Positions 1 to 9,207 of a stretch of DNA of 64,000 bases are shown here, piece by piece. Numbering within the stretch: the stretch's first letter is position 1; every line of letters begins with the position of its first letter. This DNA is from Mycolicibacterium sp. MU0050. GTDB taxonomy: Bacteria > Actinomycetota > Actinomycetes > Mycobacteriales > Mycobacteriaceae. The stretch covers positions 2,170,001-2,234,000 of the forward strand of contig NZ_OY726395.1 of assembly GCF_963378085.1 (NCBI RefSeq), written 5' to 3'. The notes beneath the pieces were generated by a model. That model worked only from the letters and a program-made list of their open reading frames with translations. It was not told the origin of the DNA and made no database searches. The translations under genes and the position numbers were made by a program.

Positions 1-2
1 GC

Positions 3-815
3 GACGAGCCGCATGCCGACGCCGACAAGTACCGCCGGCTGCACGTCATCATCGGCGACGCCAACCTGGCCGAGACGTCGACCTACCTCAAGGTGGGCAC
101 CATGTCGCTGGTCCTCGATCTGATCGAGGAGAACGTCGACCTGTCGGATCTGGCGTTGGCCCGGCCCGTGCACGCGGTCCATGTCATCAGCCGCGACCCC
201 ACGCTGCGCGCCACCGTCGCGCTGGCCGACGGGCGCGAGCTGACCGCCCTTGCGCTGCAACGCATCTACCTGGATCGGGTGGCCAAGCTGGTGGACAGCC
301 GGGACCCGGATCCGCGGGCCTCGCACGTCATCGAGACCTGGGCCGAGGTGTTGGATCTGCTGGAGCGCGATCCGATGGAGTGCGCCGAGATCCTGGACTG
401 GCCGGCCAAGCTGCGGCTGCTCGAGGGCTTCCGGCAGCGGGAGAACCTGAGCTGGTCGGCGCCCCGGCTGCACCTGGTGGACCTGCAGTACTCCGACGTC
501 CGGCTGGACAAGGGCCTGTACAACCGGCTGGTGGCGCGGGGTTCGATGAAGCGGCTGGTGACCGAGCAGCAGGTGCTCGACGCGGTGGACAATCCGCCGA
601 CGGACACCCGGGCGTACTTCCGCGGGGAGTGCCTGCGGCGGTTCGGCGCCGACATCGCCGCGGCGAGCTGGGATTCGGTGATCTTCGACCTGGGCGGTGA
701 TTCGCTGGTGCGCATCCCGACGCTCGAGCCGTTGCGCGGCAGCAAAGCGCACGTCGGCGCGCTGCTGGATTCGGTGGACAGCGCGGCCGAGTTGGTCGAG
801 CAGCTCACGAACTAG
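3..815 (+). CDS. dop: Depupylase / Pup deamidase Dop (5' partial)
   Basis: Dop converts the C-terminal Gln of Pup to Glu and removes Pup from tagged proteins. It has a glutamine-synthetase-like fold related to the ligase PafA. The frame is open from base 3 to the stop at 813-815, so about 270 C-terminal residues of a roughly 500-residue protein are present and the ATP-binding N-terminus lies outside the window. The stretch [19 protein letters not shown] and the C-terminal part match my knowledge of the Dop/PafA family. The pup-prcB-prcA genes follow directly, the classic actinobacterial order, and a Gln-ending Pup next door requires Dop. PafA is the only serious alternative and normally does not sit immediately upstream of pup. 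Confidence 0.93.
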   Translation, partial: DEPHADADKYRRLHVIIGDANLAETSTYLKVGTMSLVLDLIEENVDLSDLALARPVHAVHVISRDPTLRATVALADGRELTALALQRIYLDRVAKLVDSRDPDPRASHVIETWAEVLDLLERDPMECAEILDWPAKLRLLEGFRQRENLSWSAPRLHLVDLQYSDVRLDKGLYNRLVARGSMKRLVTEQQVLDAVDNPPTDTRAYFRGECLRRFGADIAAASWDSVIFDLGGDSLVRIPTLEPLRGSKAHVGALLDSVDSAAELVEQLTN

Positions 816-875
816 CTGCTATCCGGGGCAATCCGGATATCGCCCGGTAGTGTGGAATTACATCTGGCGTTGCAC

Positions 876-881
876 AGGAGG
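876..881 (+). promoter_or_regulatory. Strong ribosome binding site of pup
   Basis: AGGAGG lies 7 bases before the ATG at 889. It fixes the start of the short pup gene and rejects longer in-frame readings that begin inside dop. Confidence 0.8.
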
Positions 882-888
882 ATTAGCG

Positions 889-1083
889 ATGGCTCAGGAG
901 CAGACCAAGCGTGGTGGCGGCGGCGGCGATGACGACGATCTCGATTCGGGGTCTGGCGGAGGCCAGGAACGTCGCGAGAAGCTGGCCGAGGACACTGACG
1001 ATCTGCTCGACGAGATCGACGACGTCCTCGAGGAGAATGCCGAGGACTTCGTGCGCGCATACGTGCAAAAGGGTGGCCAGTGA
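889..1083 (+). CDS. pup: Prokaryotic ubiquitin-like protein Pup
   Basis: Pup is the 64-residue, mostly disordered tag ligated to lysines of proteins destined for the mycobacterial proteasome. It starts [10 protein letters not shown], has Gly- and Asp-rich stretches, a helical coiled-coil-forming middle (about residues 28-52) recognised by the Mpa ATPase, and ends Lys-Gly-Gly-Gln. The terminal Gln means the product must be deamidated by Dop before PafA can use it. Lys61 is the conserved lysine. The stop overlaps the prcB GTG by 3 bases (GTGA), indicating coupled translation. Confidence 0.98.
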   Translation: MAQEQTKRGGGGGDDDDLDSGSGGGQERREKLAEDTDDLLDEIDDVLEENAEDFVRAYVQKGGQ

Positions 1084-1967
1084 GCTGGTCGTTCAACGCT
1101 TCCAGTGATCGCCTGACCCCTCAGTCACCCATAACCGACCTCTCGTCGTTCGCTGATCTGCTGCGCCGGCAGGCGCCGGAGTTGCTGCCCAACGTCCGGG
1201 ATTCGATCGGTTCGGGTGCCGACCTGCCGCACGGCACCACGATCGTGGCGCTGAAGTACCCCAACGGGGTCCTGATCGCCGGTGACCGGCGCTCGACGCA
1301 GGGCCACATGATCGCCGGGCGCGATGTGCAGAAGGTCTACATCACCGACGACTACACCGCCACCGGTATCGCGGGCACGGCGGCCATCGCCGTCGAGTTC
1401 GCCCGGCTGTATGCCGTGGAGCTCGAGCACTACGAGAAGCTCGAGGGCGTGGCCCTGACCTTCCCGGGCAAGGTGAACCGGCTGGCCACCATGGTGCGCG
1501 GCAATCTCGGTGCGGCGTTGCAGGGCTTCGTCGCGCTGCCGCTGCTGGTCGGCTACGACCTGGACGACCCCAATCCGCGGGGCGCGGGTCGCATCGTGTC
1601 GTTCGACGCGGCCGGCGGCTGGAATGTCGAGGTCGAGGGCTACCAGTCGGTGGGCTCGGGTTCGCTGTTCGCGAAGTCGGCGATGAAGAAGATGTACTCC
1701 CGGGTCACCGACGCCGATTCCGCCCTCGCGGTGGCCGTCGAGGCGCTCTACGACGCCGCCGACGACGACTCGGCCACCGGCGGACCCGACCTGGTTCGCG
1801 GCATCTACCCGACCGCGGTCACCATCGACGCCAACGGGGCCGAGGACGTCCCCGAGGAGCGCATCGCCGAGTTGGCCCGCGAGGTGGTCGCCAGCCGGTC
1901 GCGCGCCGATACTTTTGGTCCCGACGACAATGCCGGCATCAACGCCGCGCCGCGGGGTGACGCATGA
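1080..1967 (+). CDS. prcB: 20S proteasome beta subunit PrcB
   Basis: Catalytic beta subunit of the 20S core particle, 295 residues. Autocleavage after Gly52 would expose Thr53 as the N-terminal nucleophile (motif [10 protein letters not shown]). Asp69 and Lys85 correspond to the conserved Asp17 and Lys33 of mature beta subunits. The 52-residue propeptide is close in length to that of the M. tuberculosis enzyme. The start is a GTG overlapping the pup stop, and the stop overlaps the prcA ATG (ATGA), so pup-prcB-prcA look like one translationally coupled operon. Confidence 0.97.
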   Translation: MSWSFNASSDRLTPQSPITDLSSFADLLRRQAPELLPNVRDSIGSGADLPHGTTIVALKYPNGVLIAGDRRSTQGHMIAGRDVQKVYITDDYTATGIAGTAAIAVEFARLYAVELEHYEKLEGVALTFPGKVNRLATMVRGNLGAALQGFVALPLLVGYDLDDPNPRGAGRIVSFDAAGGWNVEVEGYQSVGSGSLFAKSAMKKMYSRVTDADSALAVAVEALYDAADDDSATGGPDLVRGIYPTAVTIDANGAEDVPEERIAELAREVVASRSRADTFGPDDNAGINAAPRGDA

Positions 1968-2674
1968 GTTTTCCGTATTTCATCTCGCCCGAACAGGCGA
2001 TGCGCGAACGCAGCGAGCTCGCGCGCAAGGGCATTGCCCGCGGCCGCAGCGTGATCGTGTTGGCGTATGCCGACGGCGTGCTCTTCGTCGCGGAGAACCC
2101 GTCGCGGTCGCTGCAGAAGGTGAGCGAACTCTACGACCGCATCGGTTTCGCCGCGGTCGGTCGATTCAACGAGTTCGACAACCTGCGCCGCGGCGGCATC
2201 CAGTTCGCCGACACCCGGGGCTACGCCTACGACCGTCGCGACGTCACCGGCCGCCAGTTGGCCAACGTGTACGCCAACACGCTGGGCTCGATCTTCACCG
2301 AGCAGGCCAAGCCCTACGAGGTGGAGCTCTGCGTGGCCGAGGTTGCGCACTTCGGCGAGTCGAAAGCGCCTGAGCTGTACCGGATCACCTATGACGGGTC
2401 GATTGCCGACGAGCCGCATTTCGTGGTGATGGGCGGCACCACCGATCCGATCATCGCGGCGCTCAAGGACTCCTACACCGAGAACGCCGAACTGGCCGAC
2501 GCGATGCAGACCGCCGTCCACGCGCTGCAGGCCACCGAGGGGGACAGCGAGCCGCGTGTTCTGGGCGCGGCGACGCTGGAGGTCGCGGTCCTGGAGGCCA
2601 CCAAGCCGCGGCGTGCGTTCCGGCGCATCACCGGACCCGCTCTCGAGGCCCTGCTGCCGCAGCAGGACGCCTGA
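1964..2674 (+). CDS. prcA: 20S proteasome alpha subunit PrcA
   Basis: Structural alpha subunit (236 residues) that forms the outer rings and gates the proteasome. The N-terminus [18 protein letters not shown] is the conserved gating segment, and no Thr nucleophile is present. ATG overlaps the prcB stop by 4 bases. The next gene lies on the other strand and its stop is separated by a single base, so the operon ends here. No hairpin terminator was seen in that space. Confidence 0.97.
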   Translation: MSFPYFISPEQAMRERSELARKGIARGRSVIVLAYADGVLFVAENPSRSLQKVSELYDRIGFAAVGRFNEFDNLRRGGIQFADTRGYAYDRRDVTGRQLANVYANTLGSIFTEQAKPYEVELCVAEVAHFGESKAPELYRITYDGSIADEPHFVVMGGTTDPIIAALKDSYTENAELADAMQTAVHALQATEGDSEPRVLGAATLEVAVLEATKPRRAFRRITGPALEALLPQQDA

Positions 2675-2675
2675 G

Positions 2676-4175
2676 TCAGCCGGAACCATTGCGGGCCCGT
2701 TCGGATTTGATCCGCTGAGCCTGTTCGGCTCTGCGGGTGCGCTTTCGCTTGGGCATCTGTAGTCCGCGATCGGCGTCGGAGGCCGCGGGTTTCGCGGCTG
2801 GCGGCAGCGCGGCGGTGCTGGTGTCCCAGTTCGGGAACACGGCCCTACTGCCCGGGTAGGTGGTGTAGGTCTTTCCGGTGGGCGTGGTCCAGGTGATGCT
2901 GGCGTCCGGATGCTGAGTCTCGGCCCACTCGGTCCAGAATGTCTTGAGCAAGTGGTGTTTTCGGCATAGGCAAGCCAGGTTCGAGGGGTGCGTCGGACCG
3001 CCCCGTTGATACGGGATGGTGTGTTCGATGTCGCAGCGTTCGGCCGGGGCGTTGCAGCCGGGGAACCGGCAGGTGAGGTCGCGTGCCCGGATGAAGGCCG
3101 CAAGCTTGGCCGAGGGGCGATAGCGGGGTTCGGCCGCCTGGTCCGGGGCGCGCAGCGGCCGGAGGGTGGCGCCGGTGGCTATCAGCTCGGCCAACAGCGG
3201 CGCGGGAACCACGCGTCCGCCCTGTAGCACCGCGGCGGGGCGACGGCCCGTGTCCGGCTCCCCGGATTCGGTTGGGGCGGCTTCGGTCTCGGTGGGCGCA
3301 GCCTGGTTGCTCGGCGTCCTGGCGGGCCGGGTCATGGCCGTGGAGGCTTGTCGCACGGCGCGTTCCTCGGCGACCACATGAATGACAACGGTGCCGGCGC
3401 GGTCATCGGTGCCGGCACCGCCGCAGTCGGATTTCCCGCAGCGGCAGGCCAACCGGTCGGCGCCGGACAGCAGCAGTCCGACGGCGTCGGAGCGTCGTTG
3501 ACCGACCGTGCGGGGGTCGTCGGAGCAGATGTTGGCGATCATGGCGCGGATGCGGCGATCGAACAGGGTGGCGTCGGGACTGGTGAGGCTGCCGAAAACG
3601 GACGTGGTGCCGGTGGTGTCATCGGGTTTGCCGAATTGGATGTCGCGGGCGCGGGCGCCGACGTGGTACTCGAGTTTCGCGTCCGGGTCGTGTTCGTCGA
3701 GCACGGCGTCGATGGAGGTGTCGAGCCGGCTGTCCGACAGCGGACCCCACCCGGCGGCCCGGGCGGCGAGCTCGGCGTCGATGGTGGCCAACGCTTCGGA
3801 GGTCTCGACGAGCTTGGTGCGCCAGGCGATGGTGGCCGCGGTGCGCAGGCTGATGGCGCCGGCCGCGAGTTTGGCGGCGGTGCGGGGGAGGCGGGTGCGC
3901 AGGGCGTGGGCCAGATGCATCTGGCCGGACGCGCGGCGGTGGCTGAGTCCGAGCGCCGCGGCGACCTCGGCGGCGACGCTGTCCCAGCCGTCGCAGGCCC
4001 ACTTGTCGCGTTCGTCGTCGTCATCGAAGAGGCGCCGCGCCATGAGTTCGGCGACGGCGGCCAGACGGGCGGCCGCGGCGCTGTTCTCGGCGCGCCCGAA
4101 GGCTTCGATTGCGCTCACCACCGCGGCATCGTCGGCACGGGCCAACGACTCGGGGGAGGGCAACTGTTCGAACAT
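2676..4175 (-). CDS. HNH endonuclease-signature / DUF222 (13E12-type) protein
   Basis: 499-residue member of the mycobacterial 13E12 family: an N-terminal helical DUF222 region (about residues 1-300), a variable Thr/Pro/Glu-rich linker, then an HNH module at about 365-412 with Cys-x4-Cys and the segment CDIEHTIPYQRGG...CRKHH. The C-terminal tail is rich in Lys and Arg. The family is multi-copy in mycobacteria and of unknown biological role. The HNH residues suggest a DNA nuclease, but this is inference. The ATG at 4175 (MFEQLPSPES) is preferred over more upstream in-frame codons that would read into the divergent promoter region. Convergent with prcA. Confidence 0.85.
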   Translation of the reverse strand: MFEQLPSPESLARADDAAVVSAIEAFGRAENSAAAARLAAVAELMARRLFDDDDERDKWACDGWDSVAAEVAAALGLSHRRASGQMHLAHALRTRLPRTAAKLAAGAISLRTAATIAWRTKLVETSEALATIDAELAARAAGWGPLSDSRLDTSIDAVLDEHDPDAKLEYHVGARARDIQFGKPDDTTGTTSVFGSLTSPDATLFDRRIRAMIANICSDDPRTVGQRRSDAVGLLLSGADRLACRCGKSDCGGAGTDDRAGTVVIHVVAEERAVRQASTAMTRPARTPSNQAAPTETEAAPTESGEPDTGRRPAAVLQGGRVVPAPLLAELIATGATLRPLRAPDQAAEPRYRPSAKLAAFIRARDLTCRFPGCNAPAERCDIEHTIPYQRGGPTHPSNLACLCRKHHLLKTFWTEWAETQHPDASITWTTPTGKTYTTYPGSRAVFPNWDTSTAALPPAAKPAASDADRGLQMPKRKRTRRAEQAQRIKSERARNGSG

Positions 4176-4312
4176 GCTTTCGACCCTAATTCGGCCGAGA
4201 CGCCATCGCCTTGCGAATCTCTCCGGCTGTGGATCAAGTCGAGACTGGGGATAACTCGACGAATTCCCTTTACCGCGCCGGTCTAATGGAGAACGCAAAG
4301 TCAGGGGACTGC

Positions 4313-5140
4313 ATGACACTCGAAGGCATGACACTCGACGGCAAGATCGTCCTCATCACCGGTGGCGCCCGCGGACAGGGGCGAGCGCACGCCGTGACGC
4401 TGGCACGCGCGGGCGCCGACGTTGTCGTCTGCGACATCGCCGCGCCGGTAGATGAAGTCGACTATCCGCTCGCCACGCCCGCGGACCTGCGCGAGACGGC
4501 GGAACTGGTCGAGTCGACCGGGCGCCGCTGCGTCGCGCGCACCGCCGACGTCCGTGATCTCGAGGACATGCGGCAGGTGGCCGCCGCGGCGCAGGAACTC
4601 GGCGGCCTCGACATCGTCATTGCCAACGCCGGTATCGCCAGCGGTGCGGCCACCGTCGAGATGTCCGAGAAGCGTTGGCGCACAATGCTCGACATCAACC
4701 TGACCGGCGTGTTCAACACCTTCCGTGCGGTGCTGCCGATACTCATCGAGCGGGGCTCAGGACATCTGGTGGCGACCTCCTCGATCGTCGCGAAGACCGG
4801 TGTGGCCAACGCCGGCCATTACGCCGCGAGCAAGGCGGGGGTCGTGGCGCTGGTGCAGTCGCTGGCCCACGAGGTCGCCGAGCACGGGATCGTCGTCAAC
4901 GCGGTGCTACCCGCCGGCGTCAACACCGCGATGATCCACAACCCGGAAACATACCGGGTGATCCGGCCGGACCTGGGGAACCCAGGACGCGCCGACGCCG
5001 AAGAGATGTTCGCGCAAAGCCGCCCGCGTCCGGGACTACTGGAGCCGCAGGACGTGGCCAACGCCGTGCTCGCGCTGGTGACCGGCCGGGTGCGCTGCCA
5101 GTCAGGGGAGTCGCTGACGCTGGCCAACGGGTTGGATTAG
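4313..5140 (+). CDS. SDR family oxidoreductase, mycofactocin-coupled type
   Basis: 275-residue short-chain dehydrogenase/reductase. The Rossmann motif TGGARGQG is at residues 16-23, NAG at 105-107, and the catalytic pair Tyr170/Lys174 lies in HYAASKAG. The insert after beta-2 ([22 protein letters not shown], given here only as positions 51-72) is the hallmark of nicotinoprotein SDRs that recycle their bound NAD through mycofactocin. Substrate unknown, probably an alcohol or carbonyl. The start at 4313 has AGGGG 5 bases upstream; another ATG at 4328 is possible. It stands alone, divergent from the HNH gene. Confidence 0.85.
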   Translation: MTLEGMTLDGKIVLITGGARGQGRAHAVTLARAGADVVVCDIAAPVDEVDYPLATPADLRETAELVESTGRRCVARTADVRDLEDMRQVAAAAQELGGLDIVIANAGIASGAATVEMSEKRWRTMLDINLTGVFNTFRAVLPILIERGSGHLVATSSIVAKTGVANAGHYAASKAGVVALVQSLAHEVAEHGIVVNAVLPAGVNTAMIHNPETYRVIRPDLGNPGRADAEEMFAQSRPRPGLLEPQDVANAVLALVTGRVRCQSGESLTLANGLD

Positions 5141-5154
5141 CCGGTCAGACGGGT

Positions 5155-5231
5155 TGGTGCCCTCGGTGAGACTCGAACTCACACTGGACGGGTTTTGAAT
5201 CCGTTTCCTCTGCCAATTGGGATACGAGGGC
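5155..5231 (-). tRNA. tRNA-Leu (anticodon CAA), class I-sized
   Basis: On the minus strand a complete cloverleaf folds: acceptor GCCCTCG/CGAGGGC, anticodon loop TTCAAAA (anticodon CAA, reads UUG), T-arm GTGAG-TTCGAGT-CTCAC, discriminator A73 (5158), with CCA encoded at 5157-5155. The D-loop has GG. Oddities: the variable loop is only 5 bases, whereas tRNA-Leu normally has a long variable arm, and there is an A-C mismatch closing the anticodon stem plus a weak fourth D-stem pair. It may be functional or an atypical conserved tRNA-like gene. From memory, M. tuberculosis has a tRNA-Leu gene at the same place. Confidence 0.8.
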
Positions 5232-5322
5232 AAGCACCGTCGGTGCGAGATACCACCTTAGATGATGCCCAAAACCGTGCCCGCGCTCGCCCGGCGTTGA
5301 ACGTCACGCGACAATAGGCGAC

Positions 5323-5946
5323 ATGACCGAACCCCACGCCGAGGGCACCCGACCGCACCGCGTTCTCATCGCCGAGGATGAGGCCCTGATCCGCCTGGAT
5401 CTGGCCGAAATGCTGCGCGAGGAAGGCTACGAGGTGGTCGGGGAGGCCGGCGACGGTCAGGAGGCTGTCGAGCTCGCCGAGCAGCTCAAGCCCGACCTCG
5501 TGATCATGGACGTCAAGATGCCCCGGCGGGACGGCATCGACGCGGCCGCCGAGATCGCCGGCAAGCGGATCGCCCCCATCGTGGTGCTCACCGCGTTCAG
5601 TCAACGCGACCTCGTCGAACGCGCCCGCGACGCCGGTGCCATGGCGTACCTGGTCAAGCCGTTCTCGATCACCGATCTGATCCCCGCGATCGAGTTGGCG
5701 GTCAGCCGGTTCTCCGAGGTCAGCGCGCTGGAGCAGGAGGTGGCGACGCTGTCGGACCGGCTGGAGACCCGCAAGATCGTCGAGCGCGCCAAGGGCCTGC
5801 TGCAGGCCAAGCAGTCGATGACCGAGCCCGAGGCCTTCAAGTGGATCCAGCGCGCGGCCATGGACCGCCGCACCACGATGAAGCGGGTCGCCGAGGTGAT
5901 CGTCGAGACGCTGGACGCTCCGGAGGACGAGGCCCCGGCCGGCTGA
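5323..5946 (+). CDS. pdtaR: Response regulator with ANTAR RNA-binding domain, PdtaR
   Basis: 207-residue two-domain protein (M. tuberculosis Rv1626 orthologue by sequence and context). The receiver domain spans residues 13-130, with acidic pocket Glu18/Asp19, phosphoacceptor Asp63 (IMDVKMP) and Lys112. An ANTAR domain (about 140-197) follows, which binds paired hairpins in mRNA to antagonise termination or translation. The cognate kinase PdtaS is not in this window. ATG at 5323 fits the usual protein length. The downstream transporter lipoprotein is on the same strand after 127 bases. Confidence 0.95.
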   Translation: MTEPHAEGTRPHRVLIAEDEALIRLDLAEMLREEGYEVVGEAGDGQEAVELAEQLKPDLVIMDVKMPRRDGIDAAAEIAGKRIAPIVVLTAFSQRDLVERARDAGAMAYLVKPFSITDLIPAIELAVSRFSEVSALEQEVATLSDRLETRKIVERAKGLLQAKQSMTEPEAFKWIQRAAMDRRTTMKRVAEVIVETLDAPEDEAPAG

Positions 5947-5954
5947 GGCGGTTG

Positions 5955-5960
5955 TATAAC
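5955..5960 (+). promoter_or_regulatory. Possible -10 box of the LivJ-type gene
   Basis: TATAAC lies just after the pdtaR stop, with no convincing -35 match. If used, it gives a leader of about 105 bases before the ATG at 6074. Weak evidence. Confidence 0.35.
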
Positions 5961-6073
5961 AGATTGGTCACGAGGGGCCTTCCTGACATCGCCGGTAACA
6001 ACCACGCATTAGCGTGCGAGACGCGTACCTGCCCTGGGGGGCGCACAGGACAACCGATTAGGAGCGTTTCTCG

Positions 6074-7411
6074 ATGAAAACTGGGACCCTCGCTCGTGTC
6101 TTCGCGGTAGCGGGTGTGACCGCGCTCGCCTTGACCGCATGCTCGACCGAGGAGAGCGACGACACGGCGGCCACCGGCGACGGCGCAACGACTGCCACCG
6201 AGACCGAGGCCGAGGTCGCGTCTACGGAGTGTGATCCGCCGCAGGCCACGGCCGGCGCGACACCGGACACCAGCCCGCTCAAGATCGGCACGCTACTGCC
6301 GGAGACCGGGACCCTGGCCTTCCTCGGCCCGCCCGAGGTGGCCGCCGTGAAGGTCGCAGTCACCGAGATCAACGACGCCGGAGGGGTACTCGATCAGCCG
6401 GTCGGCCTGGTCACCGGCGACTCCGGCGACACCACCACCGACACCGCCAACGCCACGGTGGACCGCGAACTCGCCGAGGGGGTCGACGTCATCATCGGCG
6501 CCGCGTCGTCGGCCGTGTCGCTGAAGGTGATCGACAAGATCGCCAGCGCCGGTGTGGTGATGTTCTCGCCCGCCAACACCTCCGACCAGTTCGTCTGCTA
6601 CCCGGACAAGGGCATGTACTTCCGCACCGCGCCCACCGACGTGCTGCAGGCGCAGGCGCTCGCCGAGCTGATCACCGGCGACGGCGCGCAGCGCGTGGCC
6701 ATCGTGGCGCTCAACGACCCGTACGGGACCGGGTTGGCGGCCAACGCCGTCGAGAACCTGGAGACCGCCGGCATCGCCTCGGATCAGATCACCAAGATCA
6801 TCTACGACCCGAATGCGCAGTCCTTCAACGCCGAGGTCGACCGTGTCAAGGAATTCAACCCGGATGCGGTGGCGGTGCTCGGCTTCGAGGAGACCGCCAA
6901 GATCATCACCCGGATGCACGAGGTGGGAATCGGCCCGTCGGACGGCATGTTGGTCTACGGCACCGACGGCAACATGGGCAACGCCCTCGGCGAGGGTGTC
7001 GCGCCCGGGCTGCTCGAGGGCATGAAGGGCACCACCCCGCTGACCGACGTCGGCGCCGAGTTCGAGGGCCGGCTGACCGCGGTGGATCCCGGCCTGGTCG
7101 ACTTCAATTACGGCGGTGAGGCTTTCGACGCCGTGGTGGTCTCGGCGCTCGCCGCCGAACAGGCCGGGTCGACGGCGGGTGTCGACATCGCCGCCAACAT
7201 CAACTCGGTCACCCGGGACGGCACCAAGTGCACGACGTTCGCCGAGTGCCGCGACCTGATTCGGGCCGGTGAGGACATCGACTACGACGGCGTCACCGGC
7301 GAGCTGGCTTTCGGTCCGGCCGGCGAGCCGTCCGTGGGTTCCTACGGGCGCCTCGAGTTCGGTGCGGACAACAAGCTGACGACGACGGACTACATCGTCG
7401 TGCAGGGCTGA
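6074..7411 (+). CDS. ABC transporter substrate-binding lipoprotein (LivJ-type)
   Basis: 445-residue periplasmic-binding protein of the branched-chain amino acid family. The signal peptide ends in a lipobox LTAC with Cys23 as the lipidated residue, followed by a Thr/Glu/Ala-rich tether and a two-lobe receptor domain (SPLKIGTLLPETGTLAF onward). Its ligand cannot be told from sequence; leucine-type amino acids or other amides are usual for the family. AGGAG at about 6059 precedes the ATG. It faces the livF gene convergently and shares a terminator with it, so it is transcribed separately from the permease genes it probably serves. Confidence 0.88.
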   Translation: MKTGTLARVFAVAGVTALALTACSTEESDDTAATGDGATTATETEAEVASTECDPPQATAGATPDTSPLKIGTLLPETGTLAFLGPPEVAAVKVAVTEINDAGGVLDQPVGLVTGDSGDTTTDTANATVDRELAEGVDVIIGAASSAVSLKVIDKIASAGVVMFSPANTSDQFVCYPDKGMYFRTAPTDVLQAQALAELITGDGAQRVAIVALNDPYGTGLAANAVENLETAGIASDQITKIIYDPNAQSFNAEVDRVKEFNPDAVAVLGFEETAKIITRMHEVGIGPSDGMLVYGTDGNMGNALGEGVAPGLLEGMKGTTPLTDVGAEFEGRLTAVDPGLVDFNYGGEAFDAVVVSALAAEQAGSTAGVDIAANINSVTRDGTKCTTFAECRDLIRAGEDIDYDGVTGELAFGPAGEPSVGSYGRLEFGADNKLTTTDYIVVQG

Positions 7412-7422
7412 TCAGCGCAGAA

Positions 7423-7458
7423 CACTGCGGGCCGGGCGGATTCGCCCGGCCCGCAGTG
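7423..7458. terminator. Bidirectional intrinsic terminator
   Basis: A perfect 15-bp inverted repeat (7423-7437 with 7444-7458, 6-base loop) sits between two converging genes. It is followed by CTTT on the plus strand, with only a short T run. Position and stem strength make it a terminator for both transcripts. Confidence 0.8.
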
Positions 7459-7466
7459 CTTTCCGG

Positions 7467-8231
7467 TTATTTCTCGCTGCGACCGGCCAGGGTGCCCAGG
7501 TACAGCTCGATCACCTTGGGGTCGTTCATCAGGTTGCGCCCGGTGCCGGTGTAGGCGTTGGTGCCCTGATCCAGCACGTAGCCGCGGTCGCAGATCTGCA
7601 GGCAGCGGCGGGCGTTCTGCTCCACCATGATCACCGAGACCCCGGCGGCGTTGATCTGCTTGCAGCGGATGAACACCTCGTCCTGGAACATCGGGGACAG
7701 GCCCGCCGACGGCTCGTCGAGCAGCAGCACCGACGGTTCCATCATCAGCGCGCGGCCGGTGGCCACCATCTGCCGTTCCCCGCCCGACAGCGCGCCGGCC
7801 TTCACCTTGCGGCGTTCGGCGAGCAACGGGAACAGCTCGCTGACGAACTCGAACCGCTCCCGAAACTTCGCCGGCCGCAGGTAGATTCCCATCTCGAGGT
7901 TCTCCTCGATGGTCAGCGACGGGAACACGTTCTGGTTCTGCGGGACGTAGCCGACGCCCTTGGTGACCAGGACGTGGGCGGCGGCCGAGGTGATGTCCTC
8001 GCCGCGCAGCGTGACGGCCCCGGAGCGCACCGGGATGAGTCCGAACAGGGTCTTGAGCAGGGTCGACTTGCCGGCGCCGTTGGGCCCGATGATGCCCACG
8101 ATCTCGCCCTGGCGCAGATAGAAGTCGCAGCCGCGCAGGATGTCGACCTCGGGGATGTAACCGGCGACCAGGTGGTCGGCGCGCAGCAGGGCGCCCTCGG
8201 CCAGCTGCGCGTGGTCGGCGGGGTCAGTCAT
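7467..8231 (-). CDS. livF: Branched-chain amino-acid-type ABC transporter ATPase LivF
   Basis: 254-residue cytoplasmic ATPase. Walker A GPNGAGKST is at residues 49-57, ABC signature LSGGERQ, Walker B LLLDEP and switch-region His/Asn in VEQNAR. LivF-type features include the short C-terminal end and the phrase DPKVIELYLG. It is the last gene of livHMGF; its start overlaps the livG stop by 8 bases. It pairs with LivG to power import through LivH/LivM. Substrate not determinable here. Confidence 0.92.
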   Translation of the reverse strand: MTDPADHAQLAEGALLRADHLVAGYIPEVDILRGCDFYLRQGEIVGIIGPNGAGKSTLLKTLFGLIPVRSGAVTLRGEDITSAAAHVLVTKGVGYVPQNQNVFPSLTIEENLEMGIYLRPAKFRERFEFVSELFPLLAERRKVKAGALSGGERQMVATGRALMMEPSVLLLDEPSAGLSPMFQDEVFIRCKQINAAGVSVIMVEQNARRCLQICDRGYVLDQGTNAYTGTGRNLMNDPKVIELYLGTLAGRSEK

Positions 8232-9207
8232 CGCGGTCCCCCCGGATGTCCACTCCGGGGGCGGACAGGTCGCCCCCGGCCTCGATGGTGTCGGCGACGG
8301 CCTGCTCGATCTCCTCGGCCAGTTCTGCGGTGGCGCCCACCGGGTTGCCGTCCGCGTCGAACTCCAGGGCCTGATCGTGGTGGCTGCCCAGGTAGGCGTC
8401 GACGACGGCGGGGTTGTCGCCCAGGCCGGCGGGCGGCGACTCGGCGATGACGGCGCCTTGCGCCATCACCACCACCCAGTCGCTGATGTCGCGGATGACG
8501 TCCATGTCGTGTTCCACGAACACCACCGTCATGCCTTGTGCGCGCAGCGTTTTGACGTGCTCCAACAGGCTCTCGGTCAGCGCCGGGTTCACCCCGGCCA
8601 TCGGCTCGTCGAGCATGACGACCTTCGGGTCGGTCATCAGGGCGCGCGCCATCTCGAGCAGCTTGCGTTGCCCGCCGGACAGCGAGCCGGCGAAGTCGTC
8701 GGCCTTGGCGTCCAGCTTGAATCGGACCAGCATCTCCCGGGCGCGCTCGGTGATCTCGGCCTCCTGCTTGCGCCACCGGAACGGGAGCAGCGAGTTGATG
8801 ATTCGTTCGCCGCTCTGGCCGGTGGCGCCCAGGCGCACGTTGTCCAGCACCGACATCTTCGCCAGCGCCTTGGTCAACTGGAACGTCCGTACCACTCCGT
8901 GCCGGGCGACGCGGTGCGGCGGCTGCCGCCCGATGTCCACCCCGTCGAGCGTCCAGGTTCCGGTGTCGGCCCGGTCGAAACCGGTCAGCAGGTTGAAGAA
9001 CGTGGTCTTGCCGGCCCCGTTGGGGCCGATCAGCCCGGTGATGTGGCCGCGTTGGATCTCCAGGTGCGCCACGTCGACGGCCTTGAGGCCGCCGAACGAA
9101 CGGGACAGGTTGTCCACCACGATGATCGGGTCGGGTTTGGCGGACCCGGGCTCGGCCGGGACATCGGTGAACGCGGAACGGGCGGTCGGGTCGGCGGCGT
9201 CAACCAT
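8224..9207 (-). CDS. livG: Branched-chain amino-acid-type ABC transporter ATPase LivG
   Basis: 327-residue ATPase with Walker A GPNGAGKTT at residues 61-69, signature LSGGQRK, Walker B VVMLDEP and His in VEHDMDV. It is about 60-70 residues longer than typical LivG because of an N-terminal 25-residue lead and an acidic C-terminal tail after YLGSHHD (about residues 270-327, rich in Ala, Glu and Asp) of unknown role. Overlaps livM by 8 bases upstream and livF by 8 bases downstream, so it belongs to one polycistronic unit. Confidence 0.92.
   Translation of the reverse strand: MVDAADPTARSAFTDVPAEPGSAKPDPIIVVDNLSRSFGGLKAVDVAHLEIQRGHITGLIGPNGAGKTTFFNLLTGFDRADTGTWTLDGVDIGRQPPHRVARHGVVRTFQLTKALAKMSVLDNVRLGATGQSGERIINSLLPFRWRKQEAEITERAREMLVRFKLDAKADDFAGSLSGGQRKLLEMARALMTDPKVVMLDEPMAGVNPALTESLLEHVKTLRAQGMTVVFVEHDMDVIRDISDWVVVMAQGAVIAESPPAGLGDNPAVVDAYLGSHHDQALEFDADGNPVGATAELAEEIEQAVADTIEAGGDLSAPGVDIRGDRDD

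Noticed and set aside
821..838. ATCCGG...CCGGAT inverted repeat between dop and pup.
   Set aside because: Only 6 bp with no T run and common bases for this genome; not enough for a terminator or operator call.
2676..4175. Mobile element or prophage signature (13E12-type HNH gene).
   Set aside because: Single intact gene with ordinary flanks; no integrase, inverted repeats or other phage genes nearby.
5961..6073. Paired-hairpin ANTAR target in the leader of the LivJ-type gene.
   Set aside because: Small stem-loops such as CACGC-ATTA-GCGTG exist, but no two hairpins with the hexaloop pattern recognised by ANTAR domains could be built.
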